Positions 1 to 14,124 are shown, counted from the stretch's first letter. The stretch is 64,000 bases of DNA from Sipunculus nudus (GCA_026874595.1 CM049310.1:47257058-47321057), one strand, 5' to 3'. The notes: generated by a model from the letters alone, not told the origin. Numbers and translations: made by a program.

Positions 1-63
1 GACGACGCCTGTTTAGTTCAAAAATTCAAACGGCCCTCCACAGCAGGGATGTCAATTTGATTT

Positions 64-264
64 GGCCGCCATGATGTAAACAGACTGATTCAGCAGTGAA
101 TGCATGCTGCATAATGATTCGTTTATGTAGCTATATATTACCGTCACTCGGAAATGAAAAAATCTGTCCTTTTCACGTTTAGAATTTTTAAAGTAATTTG
201 ATTTTTTAAATTTTTTATTATAAATATGCAGAGAATGTGGTCATTGACAAGTGAACCGGAAGTG
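64..264. promoter_or_regulatory. Possible promoter: YY1-like ATGGCGGCC and ETS-like CCGGAAGTG
   Basis: CCGGAAGTG at 256-264 is a strong ETS/GABP-type motif. On the minus strand catcATGGCGGCC (64-76) looks like a YY1-type initiator. Together they may mark a gene start running off the left edge. No coding exon is supported: the ATG reads six codons to a TGA. Confidence 0.22.
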
Positions 265-929
265 TGGATGTAGTCTCTTACACAGGCACACGGTGGCGCT
301 CCGCAAACCCAGTGGGTTTCTCGCTCCAGTCGATTGCAGGAAAGAGCCGTTACAGCTTGAATGGACAAGACGCTGATGCCATCCGATGGCAGACCGCCTT
401 GCCACTTCCTGTAATGGCAAAACTTGACCTATTCTTTAATAGAGTAGGGAAGAGCAATGTATACTCGTGGTCGGAATTGTGAAGATGGATAAAATTTCAT
501 ACACATGTGCAATCTACTAGTACACATAAAAGTTACCGAGAATAACACATAAAGTATTAGTAAACACTTATTTTTAATGTGGTCCTCGAGTGAACAAACA
601 GTACAAACATGTGACAACTAATGACTAGAACTATAGTTACTAAAAATATACAAGCTTACTTTGTAAAATCTGATCTTGTTGAAAATTTTCTTAAGAATTA
701 ACTGAAAATTAAAATGAGATGATTTAAGAATAAGATTTAAAATAATTACATAAAAATCGTAATAAGATGTATTGTGTGCCCTCCTATTTCTAATAAACAT
801 GCTACATTCGTCAAATACACAAATAGAAAACCAGTGGCATGTCTATGTAATTAAATAAATGTACATTGGTTGAGTAATTACAACTGGATATAAGTACTGT
901 CTCTTTCTGATTTCAGTTTGTTCCATAAA
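265..929. other. Non-coding stretch, nothing recognised
   Basis: The short open frames here have no splice context or homology I recognise. The sequence is AT-rich without clear repeats. Confidence 0.5.
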
Positions 930-3040
930 CATCAATTCAATTGTTGAATTTTAAAACATTTGCTTTTACACTGTTTGACTGAAAGTGGAAGACTGTTCCA
1001 TAGACAAATACCTGTAAACTAAAATGAGCTTTTACCAAATCCTTTAACCCTGGGTATTGAACATGACAGTTCCCTTTATCTTATCCTATATCTGTGCTGC
1101 ATAATAGTGCATATTTACCAAATTCATATTATCTTTTAAGTATCTGGGTGTATTTCCATGTATAATATTGTGTATATGACCATGCACGTTTCAGTTCATC
1201 TACCTGTAAGATACTGGTTGAATACCTGTATGTTAAAAATGATTATAGCCTATATGCAGTCTAGGATGTATAGTATTACTTTATTTTTGCACGATCTGCA
1301 ATCTAAACTTCAGTTTCTTTGAAAGCCAACTGTACCAAGCTGAACAAGCATAATCATAATGACACTGTATCACAGCAGAAATGAGCAACTTTCTTTTCAG
1401 ATTGAAATTGAGTGTGTTTATGTAGTGGATATTGAGTGCATGCTGCTTTAGAAAGTACTGCTTTAGAAAGTACTTTGTTTGATGTTATAGTACCAGCCGA
1501 TGATTGATCCAGGTCAACCCGTTAGTACATACATTGGTCTTAGATTTAACAATATTATCTTTATTATATATCAGACCCTCATTTCCTTTACTATATGTAA
1601 CCGTTTCTTAGAGGCTAATAATATGGATTCTGTTTTTCCTGTATGAAAAGATCATTTGTTTTCAATTAACCAATCTCCAAAAGAGTATAGTTCATTTCCC
1701 AATCTCTCTTCTACCATTATCCTGTTTTCCCCTGAAACCATGAGTGCAGAATCACGTGCATACAGGAAAAGTTTAATTTATATGTTTCTGCAGCAGGTAA
1801 ATCTTTTATGTAAAGCAAAAACAAGAGGTCCTCAAATAGACCCCTGTGGAACTCCACATGTTATGGGACAAAAAAGGGTTTCTCTCGAGACAGATCACCA
1901 TTAATATCATCAACCTAAATTCTTTTAGTTAAATACCAAATTTTAAACCAATATACTGCCATCTTATTTAGACCAATATATTTATGATTTACAGTATCAA
2001 ACCCTTTTTGCAATTACCAATATTTGGCCTTGTCACATTCTGATTTTATATAATCTGTCCAGTGAGCTATACAAGTATGTGAAGAATATGATGACCTGAA
2101 ACCATGTTCATTAAGATAAGTGTTAAGTTGATCATGTACTGTTCTCGCGAACACTTTGGAAATTGTTAAGAACAGAAACAGGCCAGTAATTACCTGGATC
2201 TGTTTAACTGGACTTTTTATGTAGTGGCACTACCTTGGCTTAGTTAAATCTGAAGGAAATACTCCTGTACTCAAGGATAGATTTATGATAGGCCTATGAG
2301 TCAAAGGTTTCGCAAAATAGCTGCACTGTCCTTTAAAAATTCTAGCTGGCAAGTTGTCTAGTCCAGTGGCCTGTGAAGTAATCTTACTCAAAATATTTTT
2401 CACATGTTCTGTTGTTACTGTTTTCAAGCAGAACAAGTTTCTTGTATTTTTTATTTAGATAAAACTTACTATGTAATGTGGGCAATAAAGATTAGATGAA
2501 GTGGGAAGTTTATCAAAAAGTTTGAAAGAAATATTTGTAAAAAAAGGTATTGAAGTAATTTGCATTTTTAAATTTATCAAAACATTGGTCAGTGCCTATA
2601 TTTCTAACACAATACTACTAGATTTATTCTGAGTTTGATTATGTTCCAATGCCTCTTCGCATGTTCCGTAATTTCTTTGGATGATTCTGATTTTCATTTA
2701 CTGCATTTACATAATATTGACGTTTTGCTGTATTATTTAAGTAAATTACCTTTTTTTCTGAAATGCAAAAATTGTTCATAGTCTGATTTTTCTGGGATTT
2801 TTTTTTTTTTTACAATTTGCAAGGTAGGAATCCCTTTGATTGATCAAATATAATATTTCACTTGTAAACCATGGCTCTGTCCACCGTTTCAGCCTTATTT
2901 CTCTGAGGGGTGCCTTGCAAGGTATCAAGAATAGTAATAAATTTCCTGATGAAATTAGACCATTTCTCATCTATATTTTTAGTGTCAAGCACATCTGACC
3001 ACTCTTGTCTCTCTAGTAACTCTATGAATCTATCCCTATG
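930..3040 (-). pseudogene. Decayed non-LTR retrotransposon (LINE) reverse-transcriptase remnant
   Basis: Read on the minus strand from 3040 downward, the frames show in order: EPWFTSEIL, the usual linker before RT (about 2870); ATGLDNLPARIFK (about 2332-2373); SLSTGVFPSDL (about 2250); GFRSSYSSHTC; LQKGFDTVNH; LLFLLYIKDLPAA; a damaged catalytic box LYARDSALMVSG (1742-1775, YADD changed to YARD); KLLISAVIQCHYDYACSAWYS; and a C-terminal block with FSLQVFVYG, close to about 930. The frames are broken by several stops and frameshifts and the 5' part is missing, so it is inactive. It looks like the CR1/L2/Jockey-like group, but the clade is not settled. Confidence 0.85.
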
Positions 3041-4292
3041 TTATCATTCATTGATCTATGGTTATGAAATCATGTTCAATGATTGAAAGAAAAACAACGA
3101 CCTATGATCGATTATTTTATGTACCTTCAATATTACCGTGAAATTGTCCTTACTGAATTATAACTGAAATGACGACCCTGTAATTTCAATCAGACTTGTA
3201 CATCACACACTGAAAATGTAAGGTAACGGCCAAGTTCTTGACAACCGTTCCATCACACGGGACGAGTTTTAATATTGTTCCCTACTTTGTGTTCCATCGT
3301 TCTTATTTCTCTGACAGGTGTATACTTTTTTTTACATTTTTCTGGTTATTATGGCTTCATGTATATATGCGCATATATAATTGCTTGTGAGTTATGCAAA
3401 AATGCAACAATGTCCATTGATTATTAAAGAAAACGAGAATTCTTCAATATAATTTATTAATTGGCATGTCACTGATGTATATTATTCATGTAATCGATGT
3501 TCCTGTAACAAGGAAAAATATTTCCTGAGCTTTCATGCTGCGACCTTTCCAACGTACCAAAAATTTATAGAAGATTTATTAACCCGTTCTGTTGCACATT
3601 CATCAATGAACGTCTCTTTGTTTTTTTCTTTGTACTAAAATTTGCATGACGATTATTGTCTTTTAAGGCAAAGCGCATGTAGAAATAACATTTTAATAAC
3701 ACTTCAAAACTGCTGAAAATTTTATTGTTTTATGGGAATATACATTCTACTCAAACCTCCTTATCAAGTATTTAACAAATGCTTCCAGAGACATTTTTTT
3801 AACAGTCTTGATCATGAACAAAACAGGATTCGTATCCGTTACACAAACATGGAAATAGAAACATGAAAGTTACTCGTAGAATTGAAGAAATGTCCAAAAC
3901 AAGTTATGGCTGTTTGTAGGTTAGAAAATATTTCTTCAGTTTTTCAATTCTTTATCAATTTTTTTAAATATTTGTGTCCTGAAGCGAACGATTTATATTG
4001 ACTGTATAACGTCAGAATGTCAATGTGTTCGATACTGTGGGATAATTTCCTACTATATTGATGGGGGAGAGGAGTTAATACATGGCTGTGCCTAGTGTTC
4101 CCATCCTCATTGTTTTTTTTTTTTTAATTAAAATATTTAATATTAAATATTTGTATATAATAAAAACAATTTAATATTAATATCATCATAAAACATGACT
4201 TGAAGTTGTAAAGTAATTAAGACCAGATTAATCAGGTTCTTAAAACTCAAATTAGAATCACCAGGTATTTTACTGACCCTGAAATTCTAAAG
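3041..4292. other. Intergenic, nothing recognised
   Basis: AT-rich sequence with homopolymer runs. No coding frame, repeat unit or element end was identified. Confidence 0.5.
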
Positions 4293-6685
4293 CAGGGTTC
4301 ATACACTTAAAATGAGAAATTTCAAGGTTCTGAAAAGTATTTTCAAGGACATCAAAATTTATGGACGGTCAGTGCACCTTCACCCATGCATGTTGCCGAC
4401 ATCAAAAGGCTTGTAACACAAAATGCAAAATAATATTTATAATGAGATGGACCATATAGTGTGATAAAAAGGCTAGGAAATGTAAAATAAGTAATAGATA
4501 TAAGGAAATGACTCAGAAAGTAATAAATTTAACCGAAATCTACACTAACAGCAATTGAAGCGCTGGTGATTTACCCTTCGGTATAGCCAGTCGCAGTTTA
4601 ATACACAACAGCCCTTTGTTTTAACTTTACATTCAGAATGATCACTCATCTTTGGCATGACCTTGACAGATTTAACTAATCTGATAACGAGGGTCTAAAA
4701 CCTTTAATATCTTGAATAAGGACCTCTGATTTGCCGACTAGCTCAAACTTGAGCAAATTACATGCTCCGGCAGAAGGGGCGCCGAAAAAACACTGACAGT
4801 TCGGCGATTGTGGGGGATATTTATTCAAGTTTTCAATGGCAAAAAAAAAAAATCAATAAAAGCCGGCCTGTAATATATTACCCTTATGTGATATTTGGGT
4901 AAAGTATTATCAAATTATTCAAAACAATACTAGTCAAACTTCGTATCAGCACGTTTAATATGACGACCTTGTCGTGCAGGAGGTTTCTGCCGTTTACCGC
5001 CAAGTCACGGGCCGCAGGTGTCAACAAATGGCCGGGCAACACCTGTGAAGGTCGTTATCTAACGATCACAGACGCAGCCAGATTTCTATTCAAACCTGTC
5101 CAATATTTGATTAAAACTAGCAATGTGATATCTTATTTAAAAAAAACTCTTATTGGCGAGCTTTGTGCAATCGTTATGCAGGGCAAGGAGGGGGTCGATG
5201 CTGGAAGTTGTATAAGTCGCTGATCACTCTTTAAACTGCCAGCGTACTACGCTTACAAAAAGCTATCACATCGCAACTTAAATGTAATTTCCCCCCATGG
5301 ATCCCAGCCTTTTACAAACTGACGCCAAAGTATGTGAATATACGTCAGTACCTGCCAAACACAACCTATTTTGGACAAACAGTATTTATCATTAATTGGA
5401 TTGACCCCGCGTGTAAACTGTTTTTCGCTGATCAGTGGTCTTAGGGAGCTAACAAATGACGATCACAGCGCGTACACGTGGAATGCTCAGGTACCAAGAT
5501 AAAAAACAAGGGACCTATGGGTCACGTTGCTCAGCTGAATTTTGGAAAATATTAGTAACTGCAAAATATTTTTGTTTCTTATGGTTTTTCCATGTATATT
5601 ACCATTTAAAAAGCTAAGAGAAAATGGCCCAGCTTAAATGAAACTCTGTAAATTATAAAATAATGGACATGAGCTAAAGCATATGGACTGTGTAATAAAT
5701 GAAACGTTTGGCCTGAAACCATTTAGTGATGCACCAAGGAAAAAAATGGGCTTACGGTAAGTGTCATATAAAAGTTCCGTTTCATAAACAAATAATGTGT
5801 GAAGGTAATTAATTTTTCAAAAGTTAAATATATGGCCATATGAGTTAACAAGGGACCCATGGGTCACGGCGCTCAGCTGATCCTGATTGGACTATAAATG
5901 TAACACCATTGTGATACTATATTGAGTAGATAAAGCTTAGAATATCATGGTCATGTTGGTTTTTATAAAGGAATATAATGTAATATGTGAGTAAATGATA
6001 TATGAAATAACCTGACTGATGGATTAATATGGAGTAAAATATAGTGGTTTATTTTTTATTTATTTGGGAGGGGTCGAAAAAAGCAATTTTTTGAGCAAAT
6101 ATGAATGCAATGACAGTATGCTAAGCAGTGGTATAATGATGATAAGGCTATTTGTTGAAGGATCTATAGTGTATAGAAACCTGCAAGAGTTCAATTTGAC
6201 AGATAAAAGGTTATGATTAACTAAACTGATGAGGGGATTTATGAATTTGTGACTGTATGACATAATATCTTGACAAGATCGGTCTTGACAAGGTGCATTA
6301 TTTTGATGCCCCTCACGTCTACATATTACACAATATTGACATAATTTCTGGCATGTACATAGGTACCTATGGACAAATGGTCAACAGTACTGAACCACCT
6401 GGAAGGTTGAAATCTTAAAAATATGATGAAATGTAGATAATGTTTGAGAGGAAGAGGTAATCTGGGCCATGGTTGGTTTATATGATTGAAGAAAATGTCG
6501 CAAATAATATTTGAGACCTGACCATGCCTTTCCATTGGTTACCTTTTTGATAAGCTGTTGACAGTTCAACAGTTTACACATTTGTCTGATGAGATCCAAT
6601 TTATTTGGTAAACCTTTTTTATCAATTTTATGAAATGTATACAGTTGCCATAACGTCCTCATTCCACAGGTGCAATGACTTGGTA

Positions 6686-6703
6686 GGGGGGGGGGGGGGG
6701 GGG
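6686..6703 (+). repeat. Poly(G) run, 18 bp
   Basis: An uninterrupted G tract, assembly-sensitive and likely length-variable. Confidence 0.95.
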
Positions 6704-7215
6704 TGTTGTATTATGATCAGAGTTACAATGCCTCTGTCTGTCTGTAGATATTTTCTTTAATTATTAAATTTTATGCTATAGCCATAGAACTATTGTTCAC
6801 AGTGCCAAGGAGCAAAGCCTCAGTGGGATGAAGAAGGGGATGGTGAGAGTTACAACACCCTTGCACATACATACAGGATATGAAATTTAATTCAACAGTG
6901 CTTATAAAAAAAAGTTTATTCATGAACATTAAATATTTAAAACAGAAAGAAAGATGGAGAAACAAAGCAAATAATTTTCCCCCATTCTACTGAGCCAAGA
7001 AAAAATTAACAATATTTGCATTTATTCCTTTTTTTTCATTACATTATTTTAATCCAAGTTTCTGAATGTTACTATAAATTTACAGTATAACATACATGTG
7101 ATTGTGAATATTTCAGTTGATTCACATTTCTAAATTGCATCAACATTTATAGCTAATGTATCTAGTTTATAGTACCTGTCAACAGAATGGGATGGAGGGA
7201 GCAAGGGAGGCAATT

Positions 7216-7216
<1 letters not shown>

Positions 7217-7260
<44 letters not shown>

Positions 7261-7372
7261 GAGACAGAGAGAAAGAGAGAAAGAAAGATGGAGAAAGAAA
7301 GAGAAAAAGCAGAGGAGAGAAAGAGAGAGAAAGAGAGACCTAGACTGCCAGAGAGAGAGAGAGAAAGAGAGG
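7217..7372 (+). repeat. (GA)n microsatellite
   Basis: A pure then interrupted GA/GAAA tract. The open frames on both strands here are artefacts of the repeat. Confidence 0.95.
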
Positions 7373-9805
7373 CTCTCTGGTAATTACTGCCTGACCCAGC
7401 CTGACCCAGACACTCACAGTGGCAGTAGGTCAGACCTGAAGGTGTTATGTAACTGCCCAGTACACTGCATTTATACTGATCTGATGCAAACAATGAAGAC
7501 ATGGTACATGGAAACTTGAATAAAATCTACAGTTTTTGATCAATTGGTTTCAAATTTCAGATTTTAACAGATGAAATGTTAATGTGTACATGCTGTGAAA
7601 ATTATATCCACAGCACTCACAGGAAAAATTTGAATATTTATATTTTTTTAAATGGTATCAGGAAAAAAGAAAAGTATTCTCAGCTATAAAACTAATACAT
7701 GTGTTAAAATTAATCCAAGGATCAAAACACCCAATATATCATACCAGGAGCAAACTGGAGTTGGGAATGTTTAATTTTATGAACTGAAATAAAGGACCAG
7801 CAATATAAATTTTGATTATTTAGCCAGTCTCATGTAACAACTGATACAACCACGAGTTATAAGTCAAACAAATTAAAATCTTTAATGAACACTTGTCTGA
7901 GTAATATTTTAAATTTTTGACATATTTATTTATTATTTTAATTTTGTAATAAATATAAACCAACAAGTTAAAAACCTGGAAAAGACCTGGAAATTTAGAT
8001 TAATTTAATATAATCAACTGCATCCTTGTCTATCATTATCTTGCTTCATATAATCCCTAATAGTAAACAACAATTTATTTTAATTATTTATTTTTCATTT
8101 TTATGGTTGAAATGAAAAATACCCAATGGTGACTGCACGGTGTTATTTGAAATACAATTTTGGCCATCCATGGAAGATCCATAAATGATCAGTAATTGCA
8201 AGGTAATCCCCTGTAACTCATTAACTATAAATTCCTTTTCCATTTATTTTTTTAAGTTCTTATCATAAACCAAATATTTAAAAAAAAGTTTATTGTTATG
8301 TTTATGGCCTAAACAAATACTAGTGGAGGGGGTTGGACATTAGATCCAGTTGAAGCCACCCAAGAGCTGGCTGGCTGCAGAGTGCCTCGCTTCAAGCATG
8401 CATAATTGGCCTGAAAAGTCAATGTGGGGACATAAAAGAGGGGCTTCAGTACAGCCAAGGTGTGATATGGTCTCATAAAAACTTTCATAAAAGCTAGTTT
8501 TTGATTAATTCCTTTTATAACTTCAGAATTAAGAAGCTTAAATCCTTACCAGTGCAAGATATGAAAATTAAATCAACAGTGCTTACAGGGAAAAAACATG
8601 CCATGGCCAAAGTTGGGCAAAATTTAAGGTACTGATTTTATATTTATGCTAATAACTTATTAAATTTGAAAAATTCAGAACTAATTTTGGGAATACAATT
8701 GAATCTAGATTAAATAATGTTATATCCCTGGCAAAAAATGTCTACCTTCAGCAATTTTCATGTTAAGAGAGTAAATATATTTCTTGATTTTTTACAAAGT
8801 GCATTATGGTTGGGCCTAGAACTTAAAACAATTACACGATACTGACATCATTTCTGGCATATGCATAGCGAATGTATAGAAAAATATGTATATTATATAT
8901 TATCAAAGTCAGATCAGTGGTTTTGATATTAGGCAATCTTAAAGTGTAACAATGGGGTTTTAATGGAAAAATGAAGTTTTTTCTTAATATCTCGAAGGAA
9001 TGCAGTCCTAGTGACCAAACTTTTAGTATGGTAGAGGATTTAGGGGACATCTAACTGTATGCAAAATTTAAGGAACTTAGAGCTGAAGCTGGGGAGCTGA
9101 GCTCTAGTAAACTGCATAACACTAGCTTGGTGTAAACAATATATGACATGGTGCTTTAAAACTTGAATAAAATCTACAGTTTTTGATCAACTGGTTTCAA
9201 TTTTTTTGTTTTAACAGTTGAAATGGTAACCAAAACATGCTTTGAAAATTAAATCCACAGCAGTTACAGGAAAAAAACGTGCCATGGTCAAACTTGGGCA
9301 AAATTTAAGGTACCAATTTTATATTTTTGCCAATATTTAAAAAAATTTAACAGATTTTGATCTAATTTTTGGTATACAATTCAATTTTGATTATTTAAAG
9401 TAGTATTACTGAAAAAAATTCCTACCTTTAACACTTTTGGTCTTAAGTGACAAAATATATTTCCTCATTTTTTTACAAAGTCCATTATATTTGGGCCCAT
9501 AACTTTTTTAAATTAATTAATACTGACTTAATTTCTGGCATGTACATAGGAACCATATAGAGGAATATTTATGGTAAAAATGAAGAAAACCAGATGAGTG
9601 GTTTAGATATTAAGTAGTCCTGAAGTGTGAAAATAGATTTCTAATAAAAAATAGAGGTTTTTAATATATATATATATTAATATCTCGAAGGAAGGAAGTC
9701 ATATTGACCCAATTTTTGGCATGGTAGGAGATTTTGGGGACATCTAACTGTATGCCGAATTTCAGATTCGTAGGTCGAACGGTGTCGAAACGTGCCAGTC
9801 TTACG

Positions 9806-9885
9806 GACGGACATCCAGACGGACAGACGGACGGACAGACGGACGGACGGACGGACGGACAGACAGACGGACGGACGACGGACAA
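9806..9885 (+). repeat. (GACG/GACA)n tract near an element end
   Basis: A tetranucleotide tract immediately inside the right end of the family element. Equivalent tracts lie at about 12355-12405, 19749-19796 and 50075-50118. Confidence 0.9.
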
Positions 9886-10329
9886 TGGACCACGACTATA
9901 GCTCAGATGACTTATAGTCAGCTGAGCTAAAAATTAATCCCACAAAGTTTGACCAATATTTCTAATTTTAAAAACTAGATAACTAGGCCCCACCAACTTT
10001 AAGAGATATGAACGAAATGCTACAAAGTATTTATATCTTCTTAAATCTTGTCAGTTAGCACTTTCATTAGGTCCTAATATTTTACCATATATGAATATTA
10101 GGATTAAATTCCTGAACATTTCCTTCTTTAAAAAAAATCAAAATTGTCCAAGTCTCAACAAAAAGAATTTTTTAACATTAAAATTATCAGCTTTGTCTTG
10201 TATATTAGTCCTGTGTATCGAAGCGGTGGGTTCAGTGAGGGGTCTCTGTTGTTACTGTTCATCGCTGAAAAAATGTGAAATTATAAGATTCATCTTGTTT
10301 AGAGTACATGCAGGATTTGTCAAAAGAAT

Positions 10330-10366
10330 GGGGGGGGGGGGGGGGGGGAGAGAGAGAGAGAGAGAA
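10330..10366 (+). repeat. Poly(G) followed by (GA)n
   Basis: Nineteen G then a GA tract, a compound microsatellite inside the mobile-element body. Confidence 0.95.
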
Positions 10367-12450
10367 AGGCTCCCTGTGGTATTTATGCTGGCAGCCTGAT
10401 AAACTCAACAAGAGAGAGGGCTTGCCGGAGTGATGGGATTACATAACAGCCTGGGGAGCATAGAGAGTTGCATTGAATGACCTACAGTGACCTCAGTGGA
10501 CTGCTTGACAATGTAAGGGAATATAACAAGAGCCTCCAAACAAATTCAATAACTAGCCTAATTTTGCAGCTTTTATTTTTCATATTTAAGATTTTAACAG
10601 ATTTAATCCTTATGTGTACATGCTGTGAAAATAACATACACACTACTTACAGGAAAAAATTGTGCCGTGGCCAAAGTTGGGCAAAATTTAAGGTACTGAT
10701 TTTATATTTATGCTAATAACTTAAAAAAAATTGCAAATTTTCGATCTAATTTTCCGTATACAATTTAATCTTGATTAAATGATGTTATATTCCTGATAAA
10801 AAGTCTCAGCCATTCTTATGTTAAGTGAGTAAATATATATCCAGATTTTTTACAAAGTGCATTATGTTTGGGCCTATAACTTCAACAAATTATGCAATAC
10901 TGACCTAAATTTTGGTATGTACATAGGAAATGTATAGAAGAATATGAATATTTACAATTACATCTAACATTATGCCAATTTTTGGAGAACCAAGTAAACA
11001 AAAGTTGGGTCATGATGCTAGAAAATAAAATACATTAAGTCTTCTAAAAAACTTCAATAGCTAGACTATTTTTTAAGCTTATACTTTCAAATTTAAAATT
11101 CATCAGATTAAATCCAAATGTTAACTGGCTGTGAAAATTAAATCAAATTTACTTATAAGAAAAAAACGTGCCATGGTCAAATTTAGGCAAAATTTAAGGT
11201 ACCAATTTTTTATTTTGCTAATATTTTAAAAAATGTAACAGATTTTGATCTAATTTTGGGTATACAATTTAATTTTGATTAATAAAAGATATATTACTGG
11301 AAAAAAAGTCCATAGCTTTAAAATGTTTTGTGTTAAGTGACCAAATATCTTTCCTGATTTTTTACAAAATGCATTATGTTTGAGCCCGTAACTTTTTTTA
11401 AATCATATAATACAGACCTAATTTCTGGCATGTACATAGGAACTATATAGAGGAATATTTATGGTAAATATGAGGAAAAACAGGTGAGTGGTTTCGTAGT
11501 TAGGCTGTCCTGAAATGTGAAAATAGGTTTTTAATAATAAATTGAGGTTTTTCCTTAATTTCTCAAAGGAACATAGTCGCAAAGACCCAGTTTTTGGCTT
11601 GGTAGGAGATCTTGGGGACATCTAACATTATACCAACCTTGGGAGCATACAGAGCTGCACTGAAAGACCAACAGTGACCACAGTGGACTGCTGGATAATG
11701 TAAGGGAATACAACAAGAGCCTCCAAAAAAATTCAATAACTAGCCTAATTTTGCAGCTTTTATTTTCAAATTTCAGATTTTAACAGATTAAATCCTTATT
11801 TGTACATGCTGTGAAAATTAGATCAACAGTACTTACAGGAAAAAAACGTGCCATGGTCAAAATTGGGCAAAATTTAAGGTAAAAATTTTTTATTTTTGTT
11901 TAAAATTTAAAAGATTTTGATGTAATTTTGGGTATACAATTTAATTTTGATTAATTAAAGTTATATTACTGGAAAAAAAAGTCCATAGCTTTAACATGTT
12001 TTGTGTTAAGTGTTCAAATATCTTTCCTGATTTCTTACAAAATGCATTATGTTTGGGCCCATAACTTTTTTAAATTATATAATGCAGACCTAATTTCTGG
12101 CATGTACATAGGAACTATATAGAGGAATATTTATGGTAAATATGAGGAAAAACAGATGAGTGGTTTTGATATTAGGCAGTCCTGAAGTGTGAAAATAGTT
12201 TTTTAATAAAAAAAATTGAGGTTTTTCCTTAATTTCTCAAAGGAACGAAGTCGCAAAGACCCAGTTTTCGGCTTGGTAGGAGATCTTGGGGACATCTAAC
12301 ATTATGCCAAATTTTGGATTCCTAGGTCTTACGGTTTCAAAACGTGCCACATCTACGGACGGACGGACAGACGGACGGACGGACAGACGGACGGACGACG
12401 GACAATGGACCACGACTGTAGCTCAGATGACTTATAGTCAGCTGAGCTTA

Positions 12451-14124
12451 AAACGCAATCCGTGGGTAAACTGAAAAACCTTTAACCAAAACAAAGTCGG
12501 ATCGGGTTCGTTGGGGGAAATATGACACCTCTGATATAATTATTATCGCCGAGTTACCAATGTAAAACGTAAAGTTAACTTGATTTAAACAACATATTCT
12601 ACTGAGCGAATTAGTTTTATATTATTATTATCCCTCAGATTCCCATTGTTCCCATCATGTATTTTTCACACATTTTATTCCCCTGGTTTGTTCCCAGATA
12701 ATTATTTCCTTTGGACAGATCTTCTCAATAGCTTTATTAATAATCTCTGTATTATTACATTTAAAATTAAATTTTGCGAAAATACGTGAACTTGCCTAGC
12801 GTGTATTGAGTTTTCAATTAAAGAGCTTTTATACGTACCTCGGGGGAAATCTCCACGATCTTTACAGTAAAAGCAGCTCACTTACTATTTGATAATAAAC
12901 ATGCTTATCACCCTCGTATGTTAACTTGTTACATAGTCACTTTCACTGCCAAGTCTCATTCATCAACGATTGGGTTAATTCTATTTCATACATTTGATTA
13001 ACGTAGAGATGCCCGAAAGTCGATATTAAAATACCAGGTATGCATACACACAACATACACCAAACTCTTTCACAAAATTATATTTTTTCAAGCACTTTTC
13101 CAAACCACTCTTTTTAAGCACTTTTCAAGCCCTTGAAATTGAAATGACTAAATTCAAGCACTTTTCAAGGTTTTCAAGGTGCGTACGAACCCTGTAAAGA
13201 AAGAGAAGATCTTAAAAGATCTTAAAGTTCCTATGATCCACAGAGGGAAGGATTGACTAAACTTCATAAATAAACTTCAGCCAGAGACGATTACTGACTA
13301 TCCAACGTTTACATGGGCCCTTACCGGAGGACATTGATTTACAAATGAATTTACAAATGACAGAATATTTTTTTTAATTTCCTATTCTCTCTAACCAGTA
13401 TCTCCTTTCATGTGAAAGGCAACTTGTGTAAATATCAAGTGTGGGTGGCACATTCAGTTTAATTGTACAGATACAGCAGTCCACGAGCAACGTTCTCAGC
13501 AACTTCATTAGGTATATATCAATTAATTATTGAGAAATTCGAGCCTCCGTATGAAATTTTACTAAGACTGACCACAGTGAAATTACACAATTGATAGTAA
13601 AAAAATGTTTAAGAAATTAACCAGTTCAAAATTTAATATCGAATTAAGTGTAAATGAGACAAATTCACCGCAAAAGATCTGTTCAGCTAACAAGTGCTAA
13701 GAAGTGCTTCTGCAGAGTATATGTAGAAAGGATATTGGTCACTCTGACCTGATGCCAGCTTCAACAGTGTTTCATCGGGGCTGCTCTAGCTTTTTTAGTT
13801 AAAACTCTGAAGGTCTCGTGGTGTCTTGAGCCCATTCACGTATACACGACGGACATCAATGTAGTCTCTTGATGGCTCAGGCGGTCAAGCAAAAAAAAAG
13901 TTATATTATCTTAGAGCTCTCTTTCAAAGTGACACTGTGGTATCCGTCTACAAGAACTTATTCTTGTTGGTCAAATAGAACTATTTCAATACTCTTGCAT
14001 ACAAAATTACTTCCATATTAACAAGGTACTTAAGGAAATCTATCAAATATATGGTATCTCGTATCTATGATATCTGGTACACACTCCCGCCCTTGACAGA
14101 CATCCTGGCAAAATATAACCAAGG
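12451..14124. other. Intergenic between repeats and the EHMT 3' end
   Basis: The first ~740 bp belong to the right flank of the hAT-like end at 13194, with CAAGCACTTTTC motifs repeated at 13090-13170. Beyond that no gene or repeat is recognised. Confidence 0.5.

Larger units (their letters stand above)
5848..9930. mobile_element. Inner copy of the GCTCAGCTG-end family
   Basis: The left end at 5848 (acaagggacccatgggtcac, then GCTCAGCTG) and the right end near 9930 (TCAGCTGAGCTAAAA, preceded by a GACG/GACA tract) have the same polarity as the outer copy. Order left-left-right-right suggests insertion of one copy into another. Modules near 8560-9100 and 9200-9890 match those at 10600-12330 and 48850-50040. 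Confidence 0.55.
5506..12450. mobile_element. Outer copy of GCTCAGCTG-end family (non-autonomous)
   Basis: The left end at 5506 reads acaagggacctatgggtcac, followed by GCTCAGCTG. The right end near 12450 reads agtCAGCTGAGCttaaa. GCTCAGCTG and CAGCTGAGC are inverted repeats, and the right end also folds as GCTCAGaTGACT/AGTCAgCTGAGC. Inside are diverged modules of roughly 650 bp with the landmark aaacgtgccatggtca. No open frame is retained. A second complete copy (5848-9930) seems inserted within it. Confidence 0.6.
4293..13194. mobile_element. Inverted hAT-like ends enclosing nested repeats
   Basis: 4293 starts CAGGGTTCATACAC. On the other strand 13194 starts CAGGGTTCGTACGC. CAGGG is the usual hAT terminus, and both ends run into CAAGG/GAAAAGT-rich sub-ends. 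The direct repeat TAAAG abuts both ends, but a clean 8-bp target duplication is absent, so these may be two independent elements instead. No transposase frame is recognisable. The middle is taken up by the nested family at 5506-12450. Confidence 0.45.

Noticed and set aside
4960-5223. 87-codon plus-strand frame between the hAT-like ends
   Set aside because: No transposase motif or recognisable family is present. It is too short and isolated to support.
7156-7519. Arg/Glu-rich and Ser/Leu-rich frames
   Set aside because: Translation of a GA microsatellite on either strand.
9661-9885. Frame with [11 protein letters not shown] repeats, as a possible repeat protein
   Set aside because: It is the GACG/GACA tetranucleotide tract read in frame. 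The same appears at each right end of the mobile family.
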